Positions 53,425 through 64,000 of a stretch of 64,000 nt of DNA are shown piece by piece. Location: positions 5,270,001 through 5,334,000 of the forward strand of contig OX485804.1 in assembly GCA_950295325.1 (NCBI GenBank), written 5' to 3'. Each line of letters starts with the position of its first letter. Position 1 is the stretch's first letter. Under the pieces are notes generated by a model that searched no databases, was not told the DNA's origin, and saw only the letters and a list, made by a program, of their open reading frames with translations. This DNA is from Polytrichum commune (lineage: Eukaryota > Streptophyta > Polytrichopsida > Polytrichales > Polytrichaceae). Made by a program: the position numbers and the translations under genes.

Positions 53425-53530
53425 CAGTGTCCAGGGAGATTTTTGGGCATAACTTTAATCAGATGAGTCCTTCCATGTCCAACCGGTTACGTATGTTAAC
53501 ATCCTTTATGTTCCATCCTCATTTATAAAA
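53425..53530 (-). mobile_element. hAT-type MITE, copy F (truncated)
   Basis: Intact CAGTGTCCAGGGAGA end and about 100 bases of family sequence (TTTTTGGGCATAAC, TCCAACCGGTTACGTATG). It then diverges, and no right end is seen. Confidence 0.7.
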
Positions 53531-53825
53531 AAGCTCCAGTAAAGTCATTTCATCTCGCCACTATGATTTGTTCTTGTTATAGTGGTGAAGATCAACGTTG
53601 GATTGGTACACCCTAAACTCCATAGTATCAACCTCCATGATGTCACACACTCTCTTATATCCCGAAACCCTAGGGAACGGATGTTCGTAGTTCAAATCTC
53701 ACTCCTTATATATTGTCACATTTCTCTCCCTTATATCATGAAATTTGTCATTAATGCAAACTATTTAAAAAGTCAGCCCACACCTCACATTGCGCCATGT
53801 GTCAACATGTGGAGTGTCACCTTCT

Positions 53826-53859
<34 letters not shown>

Positions 53860-55237
53860 CTTATGCCACTTGTTGAATGTTGGTGCATGCATCCGCCACA
53901 TCGCTCAAGAAAGGCCAAGTGGAGTGGACCACACTAGTGAAGGTGATGGGAGAACAAATTCAAATTGTCCTCACATCTCCTTTGTGTTATTCCATAATGT
54001 CACATGCTACAGTAACTCTATAGTACCACACATCCATGTTGACATTACAAAACTCCGTAATATCACGTGCACTTTGGTTGCCACAGGTGTGATGCTACAA
54101 ATTTTAGAGTGTATTGTCTTGTCTTTTTCTTTTTCTTTTAAAAACAAATTGGGTATGTATAATAAGGAGTCCGTAATTTTTGATACTATTAGGGTAATGG
54201 TATTTGACGACATTTTTGTTTTTGTTATCATTCGGGTCTATTTACCAACAAGAATCTTTCATATCTAGTAAAATTTACGTAGTATCTTATGGTTTAGAAT
54301 AGCATTGACCCAAATAAAAACTCATGTATACAAAGATTTTCTCTCCTTGACACACCTACCAAATATCAATATTCAACTAACAATATAATATTTATACCCA
54401 GAGTTTGGTTCTATGATACCTTTATCGATGGTTATTATAGATACATATGCATTCACTTAATATTTACATGTCCAACATTGGTGAACACCATCGTTTCTAG
54501 GACATGTTGAGTTGCATCTTCTCCCATAGGCAAGCATCCTATCTCCCACATGTATATTGGATAAAAATGGGAAGAATTTGCTTCAGAGTAGAAATTCGGT
54601 TGGTGGTTGTGATTGCTCAGGTGCCTCAATTTCTTTAAAATGATAATAATAATAAGACAAAGACTCGGAGGACTCTAGCATTCACCAAGAACCAACATGA
54701 ATTATAAGCTCATTGTCACATGTTTGTTCAATGATTGGATTGTGTGCTACGGGTTAGTTTCCATGTAGGTTGCTCACCCACCAAATTCTAGTGGGAATAA
54801 GGACAAACTCGTCCAAATGTAGATGGAATCTTGTGGAGTAGGGTTCATATGTGCCAACTAGCTACTCTCATTTTCTCAAATCCCGGCCCACCTACTAACT
54901 TTCTTCTCTAGGTTAAAACCACCTCCTCCTCCTAAAACCGGTATTCAATCCTTTGGTGACCAACACTTGTAGGTGAAAAGGTGCTTTAGTGGACACATGG
55001 GAGTCTAGCGGCTTATGTCCACGGCCCTCCACACTTCTGTAGCCCACCAAAATATGGTTGGTTGATGGCTTGTGCTTATCTACATGTAAACACCTCCAAC
55101 TCACTATCTCTAGAATTTGGTGGGCGAGCGGCCGACATGGAAAGTCACCCTATGCAAGTGTTGCCTCCATCACAATGGTGAGCACATTATTTTTATTATT
55201 TTTTAAGTGCATGTTGCAACCTCCATGTCTATGTCTA
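53531..55237. other. intergenic, no recognised gene
   Basis: AT-rich sequence with the TTG microsatellite and scattered short repeats. Confidence 0.4.
53827..53860. repeat. (TTG)n microsatellite
   Basis: About eleven TTG units. It creates a Leu run in an otherwise unconvincing plus-strand ORF. Confidence 0.9.
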
Positions 55238-55715
55238 AGGGCCACTTCACACATGAGCCAAGAGCCGTGACCATGACATTGTGAGAGCCCAAAAAAAAGC
55301 GTCCAAAGGCCGTCCCAACACACCTCCAAAATCATGTAGGGGGGTCACGGATCCTCAAGTGTAGTGTGAAATCATATGTGACCGGGCCATCAACCAAATG
55401 CTATTTCATTCAATTTCTATTCATGCAGGGTCCTCACACATAATAAAACATAATAAATCAACGGTTGTGAGCGTTCGGAGTGCCATGGTCTCCCAATTTT
55501 GTATTAGACCTACCTCCAAGAGGTGGTTTGTTGAAAATAGTCCAAGTGACCATGAAACATGAACCATCTGATGCCATGTAGGAATCCATGTAGACTTTAC
55601 ATCCATATTGCATTCACTTATGTACTTTGTTGGTCCCTCAAGCGTAGTGTGAAGCGAGAGTGCGTGAAGTGTAATAATGCTCACGGGCTCTCAGTCTCGT
55701 GTGTGAAGTGGCCCT
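55238..55715 (+). mobile_element. TIR element (GGGCCACTTCACAC family), uninterrupted copy
   Basis: A 478-bp non-coding element. Left end AGGGCCACTTCACACATGAG and right end CTCGTGTGTGAAGTGGCCCT are inverted repeats of about 20 bases or more. Target duplication is not clear. Same family as the copy at 16559-17996. Confidence 0.8.
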
Positions 55716-57699
55716 AATTAACCCAGGAATTCACCACGGCAACTTTGAACGTCACCCCCACCTCAACATTCTTAGTAGAAAAATTGAAGTCGGGTCATTC
55801 TTGTGGCAACCACAAATGTCAACCACCAATGTACTATGAGTGACCATACACTTTTTTTTCATCAGTATGCATGGATAATGCATGGAAGTTGCGATTCGAG
55901 AAACTTTGGTTGGCTTGCAGCAACATGAGACATGTGGTCCGGTATGATTTTGTGCGCTTTTCAAATGTGAGAAAGGATGTGTCAAATGCATGGTGCGAAC
56001 TCATTTTGTCCCCGTGACCATTATTGGTTGCACTTGAAACTGGAGTAAGGTAGAAATACCATAACCCGTGAAAATAAGGTGATTCACATTGAAGATCTGG
56101 TCTGATAATCATGAGATAATTTTCCAAGATAGACGAGAAGGATTCATGAAGAATGCAAGTTGTTTCATATTTTTTTGCCCTATACAAAAAATGCTACAAT
56201 TTTTCAAAGTGGAAAGTTGTCCAAATCCCTACTCATTCACTAGATTTTTCCTACACCAAACACGGTAATCGGCATTTCCATACAGTACATTGCTTAAATT
56301 GGTTACCTCATGAGTGCATTAACACTTGACTCCCATTGGCTACATTAAGTGTACACGCACTGAAGTTGCCGCCAAGCCATGATCGGTTTTAGAAATGGCA
56401 CTTCACCATTATGACGGCGGTCTAGTGCACGGCTAGCGGGTGGTTAATGGGTTATGGTTTTTCTACCTTAGCCGATGTAGTAGAGTAGCAGCCTAGCTGG
56501 CTAGGTTCACGAGTGGCCGAAGCTAGTAAGGTAGATGGTGCTAAAAACCCCTTTGGGTTGGGGGGGGGGGGGGGCTGAACTCTTCATTGGAAACCTAAGT
56601 GACGTGCGGGTTGGGGTGAGAGTTTAGGCATCCAACAAGGAACGAGTGTATGGGTTGTTTCGCCCAAATCGTGACGTGCGTGGGCCACTATGAATTTAAA
56701 CCCCCTATATACAAGAAATTTACTGAGGAAAACAAATGTATACGTATTAATGGTAGGCTGGAAAATGGACTCAAGCTTTTCATTTTCATGTGATGAATGT
56801 CTCCTCCACATATATAGAATATCAATTAGGAAATAAATTGGTCCTTATTACATATTATACAATCCACTTTCACATTCCAACGAGAAAGTCATCAAACACT
56901 TTTCCATACATAAGATGTAAGTCAAAGATTGCATCAAACAAACGAAGAGAAGAGCACAGTAACTTAGCCACAATTTGGAAAGCAAACTTGAAGGGAGGCG
57001 ATGAGTGCACCAAGAGTCTCCGAGTTGTAAAAACCCCAAACCCATATGCAAAATTTGACAAGAATGGATAGGGTAGTCATTAGGGATTGTTACCATATGA
57101 CAACAATGGATGAAAACATAAATTGGACGAAACCAACACTTATAGTATATAAATAATTCTCTAAACCCTAAGACCCCGCCTTTTGTACATGTACCTTTAT
57201 TTCAACATTTTACTAGTCTTTTTAAATGTACGCACTAGTGGGAAAAAAAATAAAACCGCCTCTTATGTGTACTATGATGTACATCGTAATGCCTTCATTT
57301 ATACCCCTTTCTACACGCACGTTAGTTCATACATGGTATGAAAAGGCCACCCCCCGAGTAAAAACCGTCCCTTTGATTCTTATTAAAGACATTTTTTAGC
57401 TCATTACTCCCAAAATTTTGGCCTAGAGGGAAATGAGGGGTGAAGCATTTTCTAAGATGCACTATGAAATAACAAATTTGACAGGGGTTGCTTGAGAACT
57501 GTTACAAGAATAAAGAAGTTGTGAGACACTATTGAAATATCACATCCAAAGAAAGAAAGAACCAGAAACTCCGGTCCCTTTTTAGCAAGGGGCCGGCGTG
57601 AATAAAGTGTCCGTTCGTAATGCCAGTGAACCCGATGGCCACTGGACAAGGGGACACTGGGACAATACTACTCTCCCCTTTCGAGGATGGACACTATGT
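55716..57699. other. intergenic, with a lone MITE end and a poly(G) run
   Basis: AAGGTAGATGGTGCTAAAA at 56528-56546 matches the TIR of the MITE at 20511. A run of about 16 G follows at about 56559. No gene recognised. Confidence 0.5.
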
Positions 57700-57925
57700 G
57701 ACACACTATACTAGTTCCTAGCTAGCCACTAGTGCCTTGAAGATACCGGACATGGTATCCCCCCAAAGGGCTTTGAGGTACCCATACAACAAGGTCCAAG
57801 GACCCCCCACCATAGTTGGGTGGACTAAGGTGGTGAGCACCACGCCGGCATGGGGAATAGAACCCACAACCTCCTCATTGGGGGCCATGAGCCTAACCAC
57901 CAAGCCAAGGCCCGTGGTGCCCTGA
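57700..57925 (-). mobile_element. tRNA-derived SINE
   Basis: On the minus strand, a Pol III A box (TGGCTTGGTGG, 57907-57897) is followed after about 32 bases by a B box (GGTTCTATTCC, 57864-57854; one mismatch to GGTTCGANTCC), inside a tRNA-like head GGGCCTTGGCTTGGTGGTTA. A non-tRNA body follows down to about 57700. The D-stem-like and T-arm-like order is correct but no full tRNA cloverleaf is evident. The 3' boundary is uncertain. Confidence 0.7.
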
Positions 57926-59945
57926 TCACATCCATATGTTTATGATCACAACTAATAGGTTTGGTATCTCTTTATGATGAATTCAAGAGGAAGTTGATTT
58001 GCAATTCATCATTTGTGTGATGAGAAACTTGATTAGATTGGTTGAATTCCCAAATATTATATATCAAATTGGTGGAGAGCATAATATGATCTTGAAGTGA
58101 TCACATCTGTCAAAATGTCTCTTGAGATGTGAACACTTCATGAGGTACAAAGAGTGTACATGCATTCAATTTTATAATCAAGCTTTGGGGGGTGACAAAC
58201 AATTTTAATAGCTATGAGTGAATTCTAGGAAGAAAATGGCTAAAAACTATTTATTTTTTAACATGACCCATGGTGTGTTGAAGCTATGGACAAAATGTCC
58301 TTGTAGCCCTTTAGGGGTCAAGCCTAGATACTATTATTAGATGAAAATTAAATAATTTTTCTTAACATTTGACAAAGGGATTTCCACACATCAAAGCAAA
58401 TCTTCTTTGAATTCCATATGCAAAATCTATAACTTAGGATCAATGTATTAGTGATAGATGACCCAGACCAACTTTCGAACCTTATTGATAAGGTGTTGGA
58501 CATGCTCATACTAGGCAATATATACGTCTTGTGTGATACTCTTAGGATTCAGGTTTTGGATAAGGTGTTAGTCATTAGCACCATCTAAGTTACCATATTG
58601 CCCTATAACTTTTAGTTGAACCATCTGATTATCCCAATTATTAGGTGTTACTAATCGGAGTTACACAATGCAATAATGTCTTACTTAGGAATTCAATCTT
58701 TACTAACGAAAGTTCAACAAGTTGTTCAAACATTAGAGAACATCAATGACTTTGCTTGGTGATATATTACATCCTCATTAAGTAGTTATAGCATTGCATA
58801 ACTCCAAATAGTAACACACGCTAATTGGGGTAATCCGCATAGCTATGGTTAAGTTTAAAGTTAAGTTGGTCAGAAATTAATTGGATGGGATGGAATGCCT
58901 GCATTGGAGGCCTAGTGACCATCATGAAAGATGACAAGAAAGGGGGAAAGACGACGGCAAAATTTGTCCGTCATGAATGAGAGCCCATTTAATATGTAAG
59001 TGACCACTTAATATATGCCAGTATTTGGATGAGCATGGATGTTGCCGAGATTCATCTATGTAATTGGCTTCATCATCACTACATTTAAAATTTGTCAACT
59101 ACACCAAACATTGTGTTTGGTGTCACTCATTCTATTTGTGTTGCTCGATTTACTAATTGTAAACCACCCATGTAGTGTCACCACCATCAAATGTAAACCT
59201 AACGTTACTTGTCATTCCTTGTATAATGTAACAATTATTCTCATTCATTGATGATTTTTCATCTACTACAATATTTCATTACATAAACGTTAGAATACAC
59301 AAAACACCAAGAGTAGATGAATAAAAAATAAGTTGGGTTGGCAGTAGTTGTAAACTTGTTCATAAGAAGTGTCATAAGAAAAGTTACCACACAATGACAT
59401 GAAATATGATACGACACATAATGCCCCCTCCCCACCTGACTTTAGCTAAGCCCAAAAGTTGGTTCTAAAAACATGGCCTTCACACCATCGGCATTACCTA
59501 GTGCCGAGTCTAGCTGGCAAATGATGTGGCATGGATTAAAAGTGGAGGTTTTAAGCCTCAAGTACCGACCCTCCCATCGGTACCTAGACATGAGGCAAGA
59601 ATGTAGGACCTTTACAAGTGTCGCCTCCCGCCCTTGTGATTAGTTGCTTTAAGTGTTAGCTATGAGGGCACGAGGAACTCCATTAACAAAACCGATAGTA
59701 AAATAGGTGAGTAGTAAGGCATTTGGGGATGGGACAAAAACTATCCAACATTCATTGCTTGATAGACTTAAAAAAAAACAATGAACATGTGTGAAAACTA
59801 CTTAACCAAAACCTACTCGAAAACCTCTAGAACAAGTTCTTGTAGGTGCTTTGGGATAGCCGGATGCCTCTGCTATAACCGAGGGAACTTTACCCGGTTT
59901 TTAGGAAAGACTTTGATTATTTGGTAAAGTCAGGTGGGAAGGGGA
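57926..59945. other. intergenic, with a decayed MITE relative
   Basis: 58370-58600 resembles the LIG1 leader-intron element (GGGATTTCCACACATCAAAG, CATATGCAAAATCTATAA, and a right-end-like TTAGCACCATCTAA). No gene recognised. Confidence 0.45.
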
Positions 59946-60170
59946 CTATGATTGGAGAGAACCGGCAGTTAGTTACAAATGAACAGTTGAGTTCGAAAAA
60001 TAACCGGTTGAAGTTCAAGACCGCAGGAAAAGTACCCATCATTTTAGAAGAATTTATAGAATATACCCCAATTTAATAAAGGAAAACCGGAGGATGTCAA
60101 CCTGTAACCGGTTGGACTTGCAAACACTAGAATCTCAGCCGGTTATGCCCAAAAATCTCCCCGATCACTG
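59946..60170 (+). mobile_element. hAT-type MITE, copy G
   Basis: A full-length copy with a degenerate left tip (CTATGATTGGAGAGA) and an intact right end (CTCCCCGATCACTG). Flanks GAAGGGGA and GAAAGGGT match at 6 of 8 bases. Confidence 0.75.
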
Positions 60171-62396
60171 GAAAGGGTCATAAAGACAATGGTTATTGTA
60201 GTTAGGTCCCCTCGTAGATTTGGAAGAAACTTTTCAATTGTAGAACGTTACGACTCGCATGTGTAAAGGGCACCAGCTTTCGACAACATCAATGCAAGGG
60301 CAGCCTGCATGAGTAGAAGCCCTGTTGGGAGCTCAGAATTTGATGCCTCGAGGGTGAACTTTTACATGTACTTATACTCGAGTCTGTATATGAATGAGAC
60401 TAAGGCATCTGTTGTCTGAATGGCCGAACCACAAAAACTTTAATAATCGTACGAGAGCCACAGTGGCCGATCTACTAGCTTTTGTAAAGTATGAATCGTG
60501 TAGACACAAATATTCGAAGCAAAAGTGAATAGATTACTGTAGGTCTGAAGAACAAGCACTACGGATGGAGAGAAGGGAATTATCATCATCTACGAGCGCG
60601 CCTCTCATTCATCCAACGTAAAAGCTTTGAAATAGTATGCAACGCAGAGGTTACTTTTTTGGGGTTGATTTGACACCAGTATTAGTTCTATAGACTTTGA
60701 ATTAGTCGAGTCCAAGTCGATTGAGATGAATCGGTCATAAAATTATAGGGTGTCAGGTTTATATGTTGGATGGATAAGAGGTACGCTCATATGGCAATCA
60801 TTCCCTCTCTCCAAGCACTATAAGCATACGGGTCTTGGAAAAGTGTCTTGTGGCACTAGGAATCTTGTAAATCTATCCAAATGGTAGATTTGGGAGATTT
60901 GGGAGATTTGTTCAAGTGAAACATGTTGGTTGCCTAGGCCTTAGATGTTGGGCAATGAGGTCGTTATAAATTCAGCTCTAAAGTTATGCAAAGGAATGGG
61001 CCAACAATGTGCAAGTATGACGCAATTCTTATTAAACTTTGCCCTCTCATGATTTTTGCATAGTCTTGTTGGGTAATACTGCATGGAATGGCCCTGATCA
61101 GTGCATTATATAAATGTACTACATTCCACATGCAAGAACCACCGTTGGACTAGTATATATGTTAAATTACAAGGTATCAAAGAACCTATCATCCTAGTAT
61201 CAAAATTGTAATACCAATCAAAATATTGATATTTGGTAGACATCACAAGATGAGAGAACTTTTGGATCAACCTAATGCCATATTGATGGTAGGGTAGGTT
61301 TTACCTAGGTATGAAGGTTCTTGGATGGTATATAGACCCGCATGGTATCAAAAACAAATAAGTCTTTAAATACCCATACCCTACCAGTATCTACAAAATT
61401 CAAATCCTTGGTGTATAAGGTTTGTGGGTGTAATTCAATTTGTTTTAAATACCTCATCAATGTTCCCTACTTCTACCAAATAAATTCACACAACAAAAAT
61501 TATGTTGCATTTGCAAATCTATGATGAACCATCGACAAAAACTAGATGGAAAATCATAGCACAATGTTCCTTTACCTAGTTATAACAACTTGTTGGAAGT
61601 GCATATTTGTTGTTTCCATAATTGAATACATAGATCCTCTCAATCGTGTTCACTATTGAGTGTGGAATAGTTGACATAATTTGTAGACATAGTCCAATCT
61701 ATTTCAAACATGTGCATGTATGATGTTTGTTCTTTGATCCTCACCTAATCATACACCAACCAGATGCAGGTGTCCCGAATAACAGTCTTACACCAGTAAG
61801 AGCCCTATCAGAACAAACTTACGAGTGAAAGGGCATGAGGGTCTGTGCATCACCCTATACTTTCAAAACCATACTTGAGTGATATTATAGGCATCAACAG
61901 TGTGAAGCAGCATCATTTATGAAAGACTTTTGGAAGGGTGCAGCTGGAAATTAATTCAATTCATCGTTTCCAAAATTCAGCTCAACATCATTTGGATCAT
62001 TGCTCTCCGACATCAATCTGATGGCATTATAGTTCCTAGCAGTAATTGTGTACTAAAGCTGTGAAGATTGGCCACTATCATCATTTCTATCAGAAGGAGA
62101 ACACCAGACTTTTGCCTCAGAGTAAATTGATGATAAAATTGTTTGATAGCGTTGGGTGGCTTAAACCCAAGGTCTTACCACAGATCTCATGAGAACTCTG
62201 AGGTTAAGCCACCTAAGGCCGGAATAGTACTCAGATGAGAGCACCATACTAACACTTGATTTCTAGTGCATCCTATCATCTATGCTCCATCCAATAATAA
62301 TGGGGATGTTAAGAAAAATAGATATTTTCAACCAACCATGTGGGAACCTAGGGACTTGCCTTTGGGGAAGATAAGTGCTTGCTAACTTGTCTGTGC
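60171..62396. other. intergenic, no recognised gene
   Basis: AT-rich. 61180-61400 resembles 31220-31470, and 61600-61880 resembles the AGCCACTTTTC-family element. Confidence 0.4.
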
Positions 62397-63660
62397 CCGT
62401 TCAAAGTGTTCACCTTTGAAAGGAGGCAATATTCTTTGAGGGCTCCTCTAATTCTTATACTGCCCGTTTTGAGATTACATATAGACTTAGAATAACTCAA
62501 ACAAAGCAACACCATAATTCACCCCGGTGGCAACATTGGAGTCGCCTTTTTTTCCTTTCTGATAGCCTTCTACAATATTTCACATCGCAATGGCTTAGTT
62601 GCAGAGACCTAGAAACACAGGATTGTGAGTTACTGATGAGGCTATCTATAATTTAGAGTAACTTGAAGAGACTGTTGAAAGAATCAACATGCAGTACCAA
62701 GTCCATTTCACCTTGCTCACTGTCTTCCCTGATATGGTGACGACCACTAAATTATGTAATGTTACTGGGTCAGCGCCTTATTTGTGAAGAATTGGTCACA
62801 CAATGAATAATGCATGTCAATAAATGACAGCTTGACAGAAACTATCAAACTACCGAACTTCTCTCAATGCCTCGCTGCTTCCTCTAGCATGAAATTAGCA
62901 TCAGATTTCAGTGATTCTTAACAGATTGAAAGATGCTATCAAATTCTTGGGATTGAGTGCAGCTGTGTAAATGGCATTGATTCTAACCCCCTACCATATT
63001 GCAATTATGTTACTGGCAAAGCTTCAAGAAATTGATGAGCAAAAAATCATCCTCCATTTTCAACCTTCAGTCGATGTGTTGGTGCCGGTGCTTGGTTTCT
63101 CATATTTTGGGCGACAGTCGAGTGTTTGCAAGTAAATCGGTGATTGCATCTCTAACAGTCTGGACACCTGTTAGACAAGAGGACAAATTAGTCAAAGATT
63201 TGGGCCAAGGACCCAAATGTGATGTACCCATTAGGAAAACCGATCAGAGAGCCCTACACCAAAAGGTCACAGTAGCCTGCGGAAGAAGAAGAGGCTCTTC
63301 CCAATCCGAGGCCCCACCCAATCATAGAGGGGGTATCTGAGTAAACCGGATGTCTTTCAACCAATACCGGTGTGTCATAGCCACCATCCAAGGTGTTGAC
63401 CTTTGAAAGGAGACAATAATCTTCAATGGTCCTCTAATTCTCGTGATGATTGTTTTGTGATTACATATAAGCTTAGATGAACTCGTAGATGAAGCAACAT
63501 CAAAATTTACGTCGGTGGTAACATCGAATCATCTTTCTTTCATTCTTCTTGGGACAAGCAATCATAGAGCCCTTCATCAATAGGTGATAGTATACTGCAG
63601 GCGAAGAGGCTCTTCATTTATGCTTGTTTCCATAGGAAGCGATTATATCTATCTCTTTAT
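62397..63660. repeat. diverged duplicated segments near the right edge
   Basis: A block with GT(G/T)TTGACCTTTGAAAGGAG.CAATA, CCTCTAATTCT and GATTACATATA occurs at 62405 and 63393. A second (AGAGCCCT..ACCA..AGGT to GAAGAGGCTCTTC) occurs at 63248 and 63567. They probably belong to a decayed repeat; no protein motif seen. Confidence 0.6.
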
Positions 63661-63936
63661 CTAGGAGAAGCAAATGTGTCAATGCCAAACTTACCGCACG
63701 ACGGAAGGCAAACATCTCCTCTCGTCCTGAATGGATGGATTGGAGACCGATCCTCTCAGTCCGTGTGGAGCCTACTGGAGCTACACCACCTTGCACTGTT
63801 ACATCTCTGCGTAATCGGCTGCCTTCTGCTTCAGTTTCAAACTGTAAGCTGCAGATTGAGGAAAAAGTATGATCAATCAAATGATGTATTAATACAGTTT
63901 CAAACTCACCACTACAAGTCAAATGGTGCATATAAG

Positions 63937-64000
63937 AGCATCTCCACTTATGGAGCCAAAAACAGACCTCTGCAATTGGCTTTTTTTTGTTCTTTTCAAG
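63937..64000 (+). mobile_element. left end of a GAGCATCTCC-type MITE, cut by the window edge
   Basis: GAGCATCTCCACTTATGGAG followed by CCAAAAACAGACC matches the start of the element at 32794. The rest lies beyond the window. Confidence 0.5.

Noticed and set aside
53582-54268. 228-codon plus-strand ORF
   Set aside because: It contains a TTG microsatellite (Leu run), has no recognisable domain and no promoter or splice support; likely open by chance.
57700-57925. Functional tRNA gene
   Set aside because: A and B boxes are present but acceptor and anticodon arms do not form; a SINE is the better call.
62999-63340. 113-codon plus-strand ORF as a retrotransposon protein
   Set aside because: No RNase H, integrase or gag motif; it overlaps diverged duplicated segments.

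Overview
This is nuclear DNA of a green plant (a streptophyte). Three intron-rich genes, all with GT-AG introns, sit among many short transposon relics. All three encode plant-type proteins: a WDR74/NSA1-type ribosome-biogenesis WD40 protein, replicative DNA ligase 1, and a phototropin blue-light receptor. Internal TTTAGGG-type repeats fit the plant telomere motif. Three genes in 64 kb and long introns full of small elements suggest a medium or large genome. I cannot name the species; a seed-free land plant or charophyte is as plausible as a seed plant.

Layout. 1-10,000: transposon territory, with a direct duplication (1591-1948), a transposon-type ORF on the minus strand (2577-3827), a hairpin array upstream of it (4066-4378), and a broken Ty3/gypsy RNase H-integrase fragment (about 5132-5964, minus). 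10,042-15,346: a hAT-type MITE in the promoter, then the 12-exon WDR74-like gene (plus). 15,347-19,500: intergenic, including a TIR element split by a solo LTR and a second long-TIR element. 19,517-29,591: DNA ligase 1 (plus, 18 coding exons), with a large leader intron that carries a duplicated MITE-like unit and a long foldback in intron 7. 29,592-32,129: convergent intergenic space. 32,130-50,896: phototropin (minus, about 24 exons), with at least four hAT MITE copies and several other repeats in its introns, and tandem repeats upstream of it. 51,900-64,000: no recognisable protein gene, but a tRNA-derived SINE, more MITEs and simple repeats.

I rebuilt each gene exon by exon from splice sites with matching phase. 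Predicted proteins are 446 aa (WDR74), 715 aa (LIG1) and about 1,128 aa (PHOT; one junction near the N-terminus is unresolved). The three genes have no common pathway and look like ordinary neighbours.

The most unusual signals are the array of about nine hairpins with covarying stems around a constant TGTCTA loop (4066-4378), the frame-independent enrichment of CCGGAA in the adjacent ORF, a seven-copy MITE family whose 8-bp target duplications can be read directly, a solo LTR whose empty site is preserved in a paralogous repeat, and an Arg-to-Cys change beside the photoactive cysteine of LOV1.
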